NCBI GenBank assembly: GCA_020854255.1
Contig: JADZFV010000478.1
Coordinates: forward strand, 1 to 37,772
Reading direction: 5' to 3'
Length of the DNA: 37,772 nucleotides
From: Candidatus Melainabacteria bacterium
GTDB taxonomy: Bacteria > Cyanobacteriota > Vampirovibrionia > Obscuribacterales > Obscuribacteraceae
Shown: positions 29,673 to 37,550 of the stretch, piece after piece
How the letters are laid out: every line of letters begins with the position of its first letter
Numbering within the stretch: position 1 is the stretch's first letter
Translations under genes and position numbers: made by a program
The notes under the pieces: model-generated
What the model was told of the DNA's origin: nothing
Databases searched by the model: none
Seen by the model: only the letters and a program-made list of their open reading frames with translations

Positions 29673-30428
29673 ATGAAGTCTCACCAAGTTGCCGAAGCAA
29701 GAAAAACGAGCAAACGGATGCGCTTTTCGCTTTCGATCCTCGCGGCTCTGCTCACTCTCGCTTTTGCTGCGGCTTTTATTGGCCGAGCAGACTACGCAGC
29801 GGCATACGCCGCCGATTCTTCGCAATCTTCAGATCCGTCGCAAACCAGCGATAAAGAGCCATTTAAGGTGAACAAGGCGCCACCGGATATGGTGGTCGAT
29901 GAAAGAACAGAAATAGAAATGCTGCGCGACCTGGGCGACAGTCTAAAAAAACTCGACCATGCCGCCACAGAAACGGTCAAAGAAGTAAATCGCCACGCCC
30001 CTGCTCCTCTCGGAATGCAGGACATTGTCGAAGAACAGATTATGAATCCATTCGGCTACGATCCCTGGGATCCCGCTTTGAACGCGTCGTTGAGAAATGG
30101 ACCATTGCTTCCGCCGCGAAAAAAATGGCTTGACTTTGATGTAAATCAGGTCGGGCAGGTGGCCTGTATCTTGCAGCATGAAGTTTCATCTTTGTGCCCG
30201 CCGGTTGCTCTCTCGACCACGGCAAGAGATACTTTCAAGGTCGAGTTGGGATTGATGACGGAAGCAAACGGCAGGATCCAAACCGCCAGCGATCGACTCA
30301 AGCAACTTGCTCAAGGTCCGACCTATGACAATGACAAAATCGGCAAGGCCGCTCACGACATTCGCACGTCTGCAAAAACTATTGAAGAATGCAGAAAACG
30401 CGCGGTAAAGGCGTTGTCCAAGAAATAA
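29673..30428 (+). CDS. secreted hypothetical protein, 251 aa
   Basis: A signal peptide or anchor (about 15-45: RMRFSLSILAALLTLAFAAAFIG, then an AAAYAA region that could be cleaved) is followed by a mature part of about 200 residues rich in Asp, Lys and charged helices. I recognise no family. Visible stretches include a disordered Ser/Gln/Asp segment (about 48-70), an acidic helix (EMLRDLGDSLKKLDHA), an aromatic block with FGYDPWDPALN and a C-terminal helical part with ECRKRA. One Cys pair is possible (ACILQHEVSSLCPP). The ATG at 29673 has a GAGGAG ribosome binding site. The DUF2142 gene begins 1 bp after its stop, so the two are almost surely cotranscribed. Confidence 0.8.
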   Translation: MKSHQVAEARKTSKRMRFSLSILAALLTLAFAAAFIGRADYAAAYAADSSQSSDPSQTSDKEPFKVNKAPPDMVVDERTEIEMLRDLGDSLKKLDHAATETVKEVNRHAPAPLGMQDIVEEQIMNPFGYDPWDPALNASLRNGPLLPPRKKWLDFDVNQVGQVACILQHEVSSLCPPVALSTTARDTFKVELGLMTEANGRIQTASDRLKQLAQGPTYDNDKIGKAAHDIRTSAKTIEECRKRAVKALSKK

Positions 30429-30429
30429 G

Positions 30430-31770
30430 ATGAAGGTATCGGCCGGCCTCTGGCAGAACTCGAAGTTTCTATTGGCAATTTGCATCTTGTTGTATCTTGT
30501 TGTGCGCTTGCCGTGGGTTTTTACACTGCCTACAACGGAAGCACCAGATGAAGGCAATCACTTCTGGGTCTGCCAGTTTCTCACCACTCACTTGCGCTTA
30601 CCATCAGGGCAAGAAGTTCTAGCCGCGGGCGGACCTGCCGAGTATGGCTCGCTTCCACAATTCGGATATTTGCCCAACGTTGTCATCTCGCTCTTTGGCA
30701 ACGAAATGACCATGCCTGTGCTTTCCCGCACAGGCAGCGTTATTGCAGGGATTCCAACCCTGCTTGCCGCGTTTTTTACAGGCAAACTAATCTTTCCGAC
30801 TTGCCAATTCAGAGCGCTGGCATTGCCACTTTTAGTGGTGCTTCACCCCCAGCTGGTTTTCACACAAAGTTATACCAACACAGATGCCACCACTGTATCT
30901 TTAGCGAGCGTTTGTATCTATCTTGTCGTGCGCGCCATCAAGAACGGACTGACAATGAAAGTTTCACTGATACTGGGTTTTCTCCTGGGATGGTTGGCCC
31001 TGTCCAAACACACCGGACTCTCCATTGTTCCGGCCATTGGCTTAGGCGTCATAGCGGCAACATTCGGACGAGGGGAAGCCGCTCAGTCGGCATTGAAAAA
31101 AATTGCAGCGGCCTTCAGCGTTTTCACCGCCACCTGTGGATGGTGGTTCGTCCGCAATTATTTCGAATTTTCAGGCGATGTCCTCGGCTCGCGCACGATG
31201 TATGAAACCTGGTCGAAAATCCTGCCGCGCAAGAACGGATTGATAGTGCATCCGTGGCCAGAGGTTCATCAATTAGGTTGGTGGCGTTTTGTCTTCTTCG
31301 ATTTTTTCGGCTTGTTCGGATACATGAACAGGTATATCTACAGGCCCGCCTATGTAGCCTATTTGCTTTACGTTGTTTCGGCCTTAGCAGGCTGGATTGG
31401 TTTATTAAAACTCCAGAAAAAATCTTCCACTGGGCAGGGTTCAACGAAAGAACAAGCGTCAATTGACGACCCGCGTTTTAACAGTCTCGATAACGAAAGC
31501 TCAGATAAGCGATTGGAAAAAATGATCTGGCTTATCTTTCTTCTTTGCCCGTTGCTGAATCTTGCTGCCATGGTCACCGCCACCTTGCTCAGAATCACAG
31601 GACCTCACGGTCGCTATCTTTTTCCGTCCATCATTCCGATTGACGCGATTTTGATTGCCGGTTTCTTCAGACTGGGCGATAAATTCGGCACATGGGCCAC
31701 CTTAAGCCTGCTTGCCTTGCATCTGGCGGTTACCGTCGGGTCATGGCTGGTTTTCTACCCGCCTCGCTAA
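30430..31770 (+). CDS. DUF2142-family polytopic membrane protein, second copy, 446 aa
   Basis: Like the copy at 16722-18038, this has ten or so membrane segments, the TEAPDEGNHFW signature (about 35-46), GGPAEYGSLPQFGYLP and the late GPHGRYLFPS motif. A cytosolic or loop segment of about 35 charged residues (KKSSTGQGSTKEQASIDD) separates two membrane blocks. The family has the GT-C glycosyltransferase architecture; catalysis on a lipid-linked sugar at the outer face is an inference. It follows the secreted hypothetical gene by 1 bp and is the last gene of the plus-strand run. The two copies are clearly diverged, so this is not a recent duplication. Confidence 0.85.
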   Translation: MKVSAGLWQNSKFLLAICILLYLVVRLPWVFTLPTTEAPDEGNHFWVCQFLTTHLRLPSGQEVLAAGGPAEYGSLPQFGYLPNVVISLFGNEMTMPVLSRTGSVIAGIPTLLAAFFTGKLIFPTCQFRALALPLLVVLHPQLVFTQSYTNTDATTVSLASVCIYLVVRAIKNGLTMKVSLILGFLLGWLALSKHTGLSIVPAIGLGVIAATFGRGEAAQSALKKIAAAFSVFTATCGWWFVRNYFEFSGDVLGSRTMYETWSKILPRKNGLIVHPWPEVHQLGWWRFVFFDFFGLFGYMNRYIYRPAYVAYLLYVVSALAGWIGLLKLQKKSSTGQGSTKEQASIDDPRFNSLDNESSDKRLEKMIWLIFLLCPLLNLAAMVTATLLRITGPHGRYLFPSIIPIDAILIAGFFRLGDKFGTWATLSLLALHLAVTVGSWLVFYPPR

Positions 31771-31814
31771 CTGCCGGGTAAAACCTGCTCCAACACGTCC
31801 CCCGAAACGCCCGA

Positions 31815-31833
31815 CCCCCTTGTCGCACGGGGG
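31815..31833 (+). terminator. weak hairpin CCCCC-(9 nt)-GGGGG after the DUF2142 gene
   Basis: Five C and five G face each other across a 9-nt loop 45 bp after the stop at 31770. No T-tract follows, so termination here is only a possibility. Confidence 0.3.
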
Positions 31834-31844
31834 CTGCAACAAAA

Positions 31845-31873
31845 TTGAAACACCCATTAATTAGAGTTATCTA
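31845..31873 (+). promoter_or_regulatory. candidate promoter of the thioredoxin-like gene
   Basis: TTGAAA (31845-31850) resembles a -35 box. A 17-bp spacer leads to TATCTA (31868-31873), a poor -10 (three of six). A ribosome binding site AGAGG lies 8 nt before the ATG at 31908. The -10 match is weak. Confidence 0.3.
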
Positions 31874-31907
31874 ACACCCCATAGTCTCCATTTCAGAGGA
31901 ACACACG

Positions 31908-33707
31908 ATGGGCAGAGGCCGATTTTGTTCGCCATGCAATACTCCGCAGTCAGACGCTTACCAGCTGGATGGTGGGTCTTGCAACAGCAGCGCGAACTTC
32001 AATCCAAATGATTTCCAGAGAGGCGGCAGTTGCGCAACGCGCGGCGACGGGGTCGTTATACGTCCTGAGGCAAATGCTTTCGCTTCGCCTGAACAGTACG
32101 ACGCCGCCGTAAAGGGCGCCTGCAAATACACGGACCAGAATTACGACCAGGCGTTGAAAGACGCGGCAGCCAAAGGACAGCCGGTCGTCGCCATCTTCGG
32201 CTCGAGAAATACGCCGGACACGCAAAAGCTGCTTGCCACGGTCCAAGCCGCTCAGAAAAACGGCGCCGACGGTGCGACCTACGTTTATATAGATATGGAC
32301 CGATTGGCGCAAAATCCGAATTCGGGTCTGGCGAAATTCGTGGACCAGAATGTTCGCGGGCACAACCTTGCGCACACAATGCTGTTTACGCAACGACCGG
32401 ACGCAGCCGGTAATCCGGTTCCCGAATCGGCGATGATGACTGCCTGGGGCGGTCGCGATCAGATCCAGGGTCTGCTTAGAGATCATGTGAAATACGGTCA
32501 GGATTCGATGAGAGGGCGGCAGTTCAATATCAAGCCTTCAGATGCCGTTGCGCCCGAAGCCGCTGTTACGGATCAAGCTCAACCGGGCGCCAGAAAAAAC
32601 CAGGACCTCCTTAAGGACATCCAGAGCGGGCTTGAGGACGGCAAGAAAGCGACCGATTGGCGCGAAGGAGAAAAGCACTATCTGAAGGCGCTGCGGGCTG
32701 CCGATCAGATCGATCAAACTGCTGTGAAAGCAGATATGGCAAAAACGCAAGAAGCGATCAAAGCCGCTGAGGCGAAAGGCGATGTAAAACAAGCCGGTGA
32801 ATTGCAGAAGCAAATGGATCAATTGCAGACGATGCAGGATGCGCCATGGAAGTCGCGCATGGAGTTCGGCTTCAATTGCATGAAGTGGAATCCCAACTAT
32901 AAGGATGTCGGCGAACAATGGCTGATGTCTGCTGGTGACCGAAATCCCAATATGTATATGACTCCGGAATTCCGCGCCAGGCTGCGCGAGGCCGGGTACA
33001 CAGCACAAACTGAAAATGCATTTGCAAAACGAGTGGCGCAACATGAATTGAACAAGATTGGTCCGGTTGGACCCAATCAACAAAGAGATGTCGGTCCGGA
33101 TGGAAAACCAAGACAAAACCCAGCGGATAGAGTTAACCCGCCCCTGCAAACGGATCGGCAGAAATTTCCTGATGATCGCCCACCCATCAATCCGGATCTG
33201 AGACCACCCTTGAGGCCTCAGATAAAACCGGAAGTGCGGCCACAGGTGAGACCAGATGTGCAACCAGCCATCCGGCCCGAAGTGAAACCGCCGGTCAGAC
33301 CTGAGGAGCGTCCGGAGCAAAGAGTGGCGCACCCGGAAATTCCCAACCTTTTGAGAGCCGGTCACGGAATGACTGCTGATGCCGCAGAGCACAATGCCCT
33401 GGTCAAAGCAGCTGATGAAGGGCTGACCTTGAAAGCTGCCTGGGGCGCCACGTGGTGTCCGAAATGTCCGGCACAGTTAGCAAGTTTCGAGCGTAACGCC
33501 CAGGGAAGAAAGGACGCCGTCTATTTCACGAATCACGACTTCGACAGTTCGTCATTAGCCAACCAGACTCGCATGAACAGAGACAGTGCACCGCAATTCC
33601 ACAGTTATACGGTGCAAAGAGTTTCGGAAAACGAATTCAAAGTAACACCTGTGGGAAGTCGCAATGCTTACACGGTGCGCACCAACGTAAGAAGGAAAGC
33701 AAGCTAG
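31908..33707 (+). CDS. protein with two thioredoxin-like domains and an Arg-Pro linker, 599 aa
   Basis: Residues 1-45 are Cys-rich (FCSPC at 6-10) without a signal peptide. Residues about 55-195 look like a thioredoxin fold (PVVAIFGSRNTPDTQKLL, then YVYIDMDRL), but the CXXC is absent. Residues about 205-395 are helical, with coiled-coil-like repeats (KADMAKTQEAIKAAEAKGD). Residues about 405-475 are Pro/Arg rich and include ten [R/K/Q]-P-x-x tetrapeptides. The C-terminal domain (about 485-599) is a second thioredoxin-like fold with an active-site-like WCPKC, Cys517 and Cys520. The CXXC points to disulfide exchange or to a thioredoxin-like reductase role, with the first domain acting as a binding module. 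No similar full-length architecture comes to mind. It is preceded by a good AGAGG ribosome binding site and is convergent with the SGNH-like gene. Confidence 0.85.
   Translation: MGRGRFCSPCNTPQSDAYQLDGGSCNSSANFNPNDFQRGGSCATRGDGVVIRPEANAFASPEQYDAAVKGACKYTDQNYDQALKDAAAKGQPVVAIFGSRNTPDTQKLLATVQAAQKNGADGATYVYIDMDRLAQNPNSGLAKFVDQNVRGHNLAHTMLFTQRPDAAGNPVPESAMMTAWGGRDQIQGLLRDHVKYGQDSMRGRQFNIKPSDAVAPEAAVTDQAQPGARKNQDLLKDIQSGLEDGKKATDWREGEKHYLKALRAADQIDQTAVKADMAKTQEAIKAAEAKGDVKQAGELQKQMDQLQTMQDAPWKSRMEFGFNCMKWNPNYKDVGEQWLMSAGDRNPNMYMTPEFRARLREAGYTAQTENAFAKRVAQHELNKIGPVGPNQQRDVGPDGKPRQNPADRVNPPLQTDRQKFPDDRPPINPDLRPPLRPQIKPEVRPQVRPDVQPAIRPEVKPPVRPEERPEQRVAHPEIPNLLRAGHGMTADAAEHNALVKAADEGLTLKAAWGATWCPKCPAQLASFERNAQGRKDAVYFTNHDFDSSSLANQTRMNRDSAPQFHSYTVQRVSENEFKVTPVGSRNAYTVRTNVRRKAS
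33201..33320 (+). repeat. ten tandem 12-bp units encoding [R/K/Q]-P-x-x tetrapeptides
   Basis: Ten consecutive 12-bp units each encode a basic residue or Gln, then Pro, then two variable residues that often end in Val or Ile. DNA identity between units is loose while the amino acid pattern is strict, so the pattern seems selected at protein level. It forms a stiff, positively charged linker before the CXXC thioredoxin-like domain. Confidence 0.8.
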
Positions 33708-34966
33708 TCAGTTGCTTGAGGTTTCTTGGAGCTGAGCATCGACTTCTGCAGCACGGACGAAAGCTGCCGGCGGCGCGCGATTTCGTCGGCAATTTTATTC
33801 AACAGCTTAGCGCCACCGCGAAAGCTGACATGCACAGTGTCGACAAAATCTTTCTTGACGAAATCCTCGCTTGCTGAAAGGAAAAGATATTCCGCACTTT
33901 GCCGAGCACAGATGTCGTTGATTTTCGTCGTGTAATCGATCCAGAAAGGAATCGGCAGCATCGCGCGGTTCTTCGCCATCGTCGGCATATCGACGACCAA
34001 AACCTTGATGTCTTGCGCTTTCATACGCTTCAACATCGCCTCGAAAAAGAAAAGCTGGTTTTTGAAATGTTCGGGATGCGGATTTTTATACCGGCTGGCG
34101 TATTCGGCACTGTTGTCGAAACACCCCTCAGGGACAAGGGCAGGCACGACTATGTCACCCGGAAAAACGCGCAGAGCACTGTTGGACAGCGCCAGGCGCA
34201 GCTGATTGCCCGATTGTTTGCGCGTTTTTTGAATATCGCCATCAACGGTTAAATGCCCGGCTACAGCCGAGTGAAAACGCCTCAACGGCAGGCGTCCGAT
34301 TCTCCATTCAATTTCGCCCATAGCCTTCAAAAATGGATTCGTGTACGCGCGCGCGACGGCATCATCGAAATTGACGTAGCGCAGGTAAAACATAAATGGT
34401 TCTGTGTCGCCCAGATTATGAATCTTGTTGTCGATGAAATCGCGCGGAGCGATGCCCAATACAAGGACCTTTGGTTTACGAGGACCTTCCATCAAGCCGC
34501 GGGTCATCATGTAGTAATCACAGGCGCCGGCGCCTTGAACTGAAACATTGAGCACGGTCGGGTCGCTCAAGAACAACTTCTCTTTGAGGTGCTTTTCCAG
34601 AGTGACTACTCGATGGTGCAGCGCGCAGTCGATTGGAGACTTCGTTGTGACGGCGTCGGCGGCCCAGCAGGCAGAATTAACGAGCGAGCTGCCCATCAGC
34701 ACCACATCGGGTGACTTCTTCTCAGCGAAATAGCCTCGCGCCGCCCACCATGTCCAGGTTCCATAGCATGGGCTCTGGCTGAGATTTTTGGAAAGCACAT
34801 CCTGGTCTATGGATCCGCCCGGAAATGACCAATTGGTCGAAGCCACAAACGAGAAGATAGCCGCATTAACAGCCGCAAAGCCAAGCACCGACATGCCCAA
34901 TTGGCCGCCGGGAAAACGGAATTTCTTTTGTGTTTCTGGCTCGGCCAGGTTTTTGTAGGTATCCAA
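33704..34966 (-). CDS. membrane-anchored SGNH-like hydrolase/acetylesterase-type protein, 420 aa
   Basis: A short cytosolic N-terminus (1-22) and one membrane segment (about 23-44, GMSVLGFAAVNAAIFSFVAS) place the rest outside the membrane. The extracytoplasmic part carries SGNH-type blocks: VVLMGSSLV with possible nucleophile Ser93, GAGACDYY as a second block, and a C-terminal DTVHVS with Asp376 and His379 as the usual Asp-x-x-His pair. Related proteins modify polysaccharides or lipids by O-acetyl transfer or removal; whether the activity is retained is not clear. Two Cys (67 and 100) could pair. The ATG at 34966 has no clear ribosome binding site. It is tail-to-tail with the thioredoxin-like gene, sharing CTAG as both stop codons. 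Confidence 0.72.
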   Translation of the reverse strand: MDTYKNLAEPETQKKFRFPGGQLGMSVLGFAAVNAAIFSFVASTNWSFPGGSIDQDVLSKNLSQSPCYGTWTWWAARGYFAEKKSPDVVLMGSSLVNSACWAADAVTTKSPIDCALHHRVVTLEKHLKEKLFLSDPTVLNVSVQGAGACDYYMMTRGLMEGPRKPKVLVLGIAPRDFIDNKIHNLGDTEPFMFYLRYVNFDDAVARAYTNPFLKAMGEIEWRIGRLPLRRFHSAVAGHLTVDGDIQKTRKQSGNQLRLALSNSALRVFPGDIVVPALVPEGCFDNSAEYASRYKNPHPEHFKNQLFFFEAMLKRMKAQDIKVLVVDMPTMAKNRAMLPIPFWIDYTTKINDICARQSAEYLFLSASEDFVKKDFVDTVHVSFRGGAKLLNKIADEIARRRQLSSVLQKSMLSSKKPQATD

Positions 34967-35474
34967 TCAGATCTCTGTTTGAATTCCCGGGAACAAATCC
35001 TATTCCCTACCCTCCTGTCGAGTTTCCAACAGGACACCTCAATGATATTCCTGTGGCGCAAGGGCTGTCCAGACAACTACTTTTAAGGATGCTTAGAACT
35101 GGCTTATAAATGGCTGAAATTTTTTCAGATTGGCGCGAAAATGATCTTCGCCTGCGAATTCTCATTACTTTCGTTCACTGAATACAGGTGCGCCTCAGCT
35201 CAGATTTTGTAATTTCGGCATGTAACTTAAAAGCTACTCTTTTTGCGAAATTATCTAGATGTAATGATCATATATTACGTTGTCATGCAACTGAAGGAGT
35301 CAGGCTTTTCATGCGGGTTTTCCAGCGATATACGCGTTGGACATACTTGTCATCAGGCTACCTCCTGCCTATTATTGAACTGCGCAATAAAAGCTTCCCG
35401 CAGTTCCCTGGTTTCACTCAGCACAAACAAGGTGAATCACTGGAATATACACGCCCCCAGAGAGGCCCCAGGCG
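34967..35474. other. 508-bp intergenic region between divergent genes
   Basis: Between the SGNH-like gene (minus) and the TPR gene (plus). A stretch at about 35195-35290 is markedly AT-rich and includes the palindrome ATGATCAT, so promoters in both directions are likely there. A small candidate ORF with an AAGGAG ribosome binding site (35311-35478) occupies the right end. I see no RNA gene and no repeats elsewhere in it. Confidence 0.45.
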
Positions 35475-35478
35475 ATGA
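35311..35478 (+). CDS. possible 55-aa upstream ORF coupled to the TPR gene
   Basis: ATG at 35311 is preceded by AAGGAG (35294-35299) at an 11-nt spacing. The frame runs 55 codons to a TGA at 35476-35478, which overlaps the TPR gene ATG at 35475 in an ATGA arrangement typical of coupling. The product is basic (Arg/Lys/Gln) with no recognised domain. A longer GTG start at 35188 in the same frame exists but lacks a ribosome binding site. The good ribosome binding site and ATGA overlap speak for it; the composition and the lack of a known family speak against it. Confidence 0.35.
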   Translation: MRVFQRYTRWTYLSSGYLLPIIELRNKSFPQFPGFTQHKQGESLEYTRPQRGPRR

Positions 35479-36452
35479 TTACAAACGCCCCCACTCGCCA
35501 GCATTCGCGACACAAACGTCACGAACCGGCGATCACCTGTGCAGAGATTGAAAATTACTACAGTAAAGAAACCGTCGAATTAAAAGTCGATCCAGCCAAG
35601 ATGGCGCAAAGATTCCTGGAGCAAGGGCGTAATGCTGATGCTGAGCGGCTCTTCCTCTCAGCGCTCGATATGAAAATCGAAGCACTGGGTGAGGAACATC
35701 CTGAGACAGAGAAGTGCCTGGAGGATGTCACCGCTTTCTATACCAATTTCGGCCGTTATCAGCTGGCTGAAGAATTCGCCGAAACCCTTCTTCGCATCAG
35801 GTCTTTGACCACATCACCTATCGACGAAATCTACAACAAAACAGTCGAGCAACTTGCCAATATCTACGAGAAAGTGGGCAAACCTGACGCAGCCGAAGCG
35901 CTTTATCGCTTCCTCGTCACACTGCAGGAAGAAGTGGTCGGCTCCGACAGCCTGTCCATGGTTTTTGCTTTCAATCGGCTGGCTGAATGCTATACAAGAC
36001 AGGGTGATTATCTGGCAGCGCTGCCGATTTACGAGCGCGCCCTGGCTGTTGAGGAAGCAGCATATGGTCCCTTTGCTGTCGAAACCAACAACACTCTTAC
36101 CGAATTAGCGCGAGTCCACCAGGCTCTTGGCAAGTTCGAAAAAGCTGCCGAGATTTTGAAACGACAGGTAATCATCCTGGAAAGCATTCACGGACCGAAC
36201 GGTTTGAGCGTGGCAAGTTGCGTTGCGAAAATGGCTGAAGTCTTCGAACAAGCAGGCAACAGGCCGGAAGCTGAAGCACTCTACCAGCGAGTGATCCAGA
36301 TTTACGAACAAGCATACGGCAAGCATTCCGGCACGGTGCAAGAGCTTTATCGCAAAATGGATCAATTCCGCATGGACAAAGCGCGCACGCAGCAAAGCGG
36401 ATTCGTCGCGATGACGCCTATAATGGCGGACACCGTCATGGGTGTCTGGTAA
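35475..36452 (+). CDS. tetratricopeptide (TPR) repeat protein, 325 aa
   Basis: Residues about 43-300 are kinesin-light-chain-like TPRs with a period near 42 residues (AQRFLEQGRNADAERLFLSALDMKIEALG, then LAECYTRQGDYLAALPIYERALAVEEAAYG, then LARVHQALGKFEKAAEILKRQVIILESIHG, then MAEVFEQAGNRPEAEALYQRVIQIYEQAYG). About six repeats are visible. It lacks a signal peptide or membrane segment, so it is a cytosolic protein-protein scaffold with no enzymatic domain. The ATG at 35475 gives a 40-residue unstructured N-terminus. An ATG at 35601 is a possible alternative. No partner can be named from context. It converges on the membrane/TPR gene across 147 bp that hold the 30-bp repeats. Confidence 0.85.
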   Translation: MITNAPTRQHSRHKRHEPAITCAEIENYYSKETVELKVDPAKMAQRFLEQGRNADAERLFLSALDMKIEALGEEHPETEKCLEDVTAFYTNFGRYQLAEEFAETLLRIRSLTTSPIDEIYNKTVEQLANIYEKVGKPDAAEALYRFLVTLQEEVVGSDSLSMVFAFNRLAECYTRQGDYLAALPIYERALAVEEAAYGPFAVETNNTLTELARVHQALGKFEKAAEILKRQVIILESIHGPNGLSVASCVAKMAEVFEQAGNRPEAEALYQRVIQIYEQAYGKHSGTVQELYRKMDQFRMDKARTQQSGFVAMTPIMADTVMGVW

Positions 36453-36504
36453 AAGGGCGACTATCTTCCTAAAAAACCGGGCGAAGAAGGGCTTTGTCCC
36501 TTCG

Positions 36505-36597
36505 AAAACAGGCGCATGCAATGTGCTTGTACGAAAAACTGGCGTAGGCGCAATGCGCAACTGCAAAAAAGCAGGCGCATACAATGTGCCACTTCGA
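36505..36597. repeat. three 30-bp tandem repeats with internal hairpins
   Basis: Units at 36505-36534, 36535-36564 and 36565-36597 share an A-run, a GGCGCA block and an ATGYGC block. The first and third share CAGGCGCAT(G/A)CAATGTGC (36509-36526 and 36572-36589). GGCGCAT-ACA-ATGTGCC in the third forms a 7-bp stem with one G-U pair; the first and the middle unit fold similarly but less well. They lie between convergent genes and could be a bidirectional terminator or a REP-like element. Confidence 0.65.
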
Positions 36598-36599
36598 CA

Positions 36600-37511
36600 C
36601 TATTTCAGCTTTTCTAGCTCGGTTTGAACAGCAGGATCGCTTGGGTCCATCCGATAGGCGATTTCGAGCTCTGCCTTGGCATTTTTCTTGTCGGAATCGA
36701 GTAGCAACACTCCGAGGTGGTAGTGCGCGTTTTCGAGACTAGAGTTGGCGCCTGCAGCCGTTGTGCTGGCAGAAGTGATAACCGCGTTTGTCGTCAAGGC
36801 GCTGGCTGCATCGCGTCCGGCCTTCACAACCTCGGCATCGGCGGCTGCGATTGCTTTTTCGTAGGTCTCTTTGGCTTTATCTTTCAATCCGCATTCTTCG
36901 TATGCCAGGCCCAGTCCGGTAAGAACTACAGGCGAATCAGGCAATTCTTTGGCAATTTGTTCGAATGCAGCAACACTATCCTGCTCTTTTAAGAATAAAG
37001 CATCAGTGATGCGAGCTTGAATGTCGCCCGGAAGTTTTGACTTCTCGGCAATTACGGCCCCTGTCAGATCAACGTGCATCTTGCCTGGCACGCCTGTGAT
37101 GGCTCCAAGCGGGACGGCGGCGAACTTGCGTTCGTCGGCCGCCGGCACCAGCGTGGCTATTTTCGCAACGCCTTTGGCGACGTTATTGCCGGAGGCACCG
37201 TCTATGGTGTAGCTCACCTCAAAATTCTTGACTGGAAATGGATTATTGTTGCGAACGACTATGTCAACGGTCGCTTGCCCATTCTTGGTTGTCGGGCTAT
37301 CCAGGATCAGTTCGACATTTTTCATCATGGCGATGGTTTCGTAGTTCATCAAGAACTCCGCGACCTTATAGCCCCCAAAACTCACACCGGCCAGCAAGAA
37401 AATCGCAAACGCGATGATCGGTCCCTTGGACATTTTTTTGTCGGAAACTTCCCTGGCTTGATTCTCAAGAAAGTTAGTTTTGATGCGGGTTTCGCCTGTT
37501 TGGCTGGACAT
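36600..37511 (-). CDS. membrane-anchored beta-sandwich/TPR protein, 303 aa
   Basis: A cytosolic N-terminus of about 30 residues precedes one membrane helix (about 31-52, IIAFAIFLLAGVSFGGYKVAEF). Residues about 62-165 look like a beta-sandwich of the LEA14/FxLYD type (VELILDSP, ATVDIVVRNNNPFPVKNFEVSYTIDG). Residues about 180-300 are helical TPR-like (VLTGLGLAYEECGLKDKAKETYEKAIAAAD, then AHYHLGVLLLDSDKKNAKAELEIAYRMDPSD). The ATG at 37511 follows GAGGAG with 5 nt between, a strong ribosome binding site. The family cannot be named. The fold implies an anchor for protein-protein contacts, probably on the outer side of the membrane. Cotranscribed with the partial gene to its right (39 bp). Confidence 0.8.
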   Translation of the reverse strand: MSSQTGETRIKTNFLENQAREVSDKKMSKGPIIAFAIFLLAGVSFGGYKVAEFLMNYETIAMMKNVELILDSPTTKNGQATVDIVVRNNNPFPVKNFEVSYTIDGASGNNVAKGVAKIATLVPAADERKFAAVPLGAITGVPGKMHVDLTGAVIAEKSKLPGDIQARITDALFLKEQDSVAAFEQIAKELPDSPVVLTGLGLAYEECGLKDKAKETYEKAIAAADAEVVKAGRDAASALTTNAVITSASTTAAGANSSLENAHYHLGVLLLDSDKKNAKAELEIAYRMDPSDPAVQTELEKLK

Positions 37512-37550
37512 GTTCGCTCCTCGGAGATGCCTTAGTGCTGTATCCTGATT

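Noticed and set aside
35188-35310. Longer version of the 55-aa ORF, starting at GTG 35188
   Set aside because: No ribosome binding site at the GTG, and the region is AT-rich promoter-like sequence. Only the ATG at 35311 has a credible site.
36442-36627. Plus-strand frame with repeated Lys-Thr-Gly-Ala-x-Asn-Val-type peptides
   Set aside because: The repetition comes from the 30-bp DNA repeats. It overlaps the ends of two real genes and has no ribosome binding site, so I treat it as a repeat cluster and not a protein.
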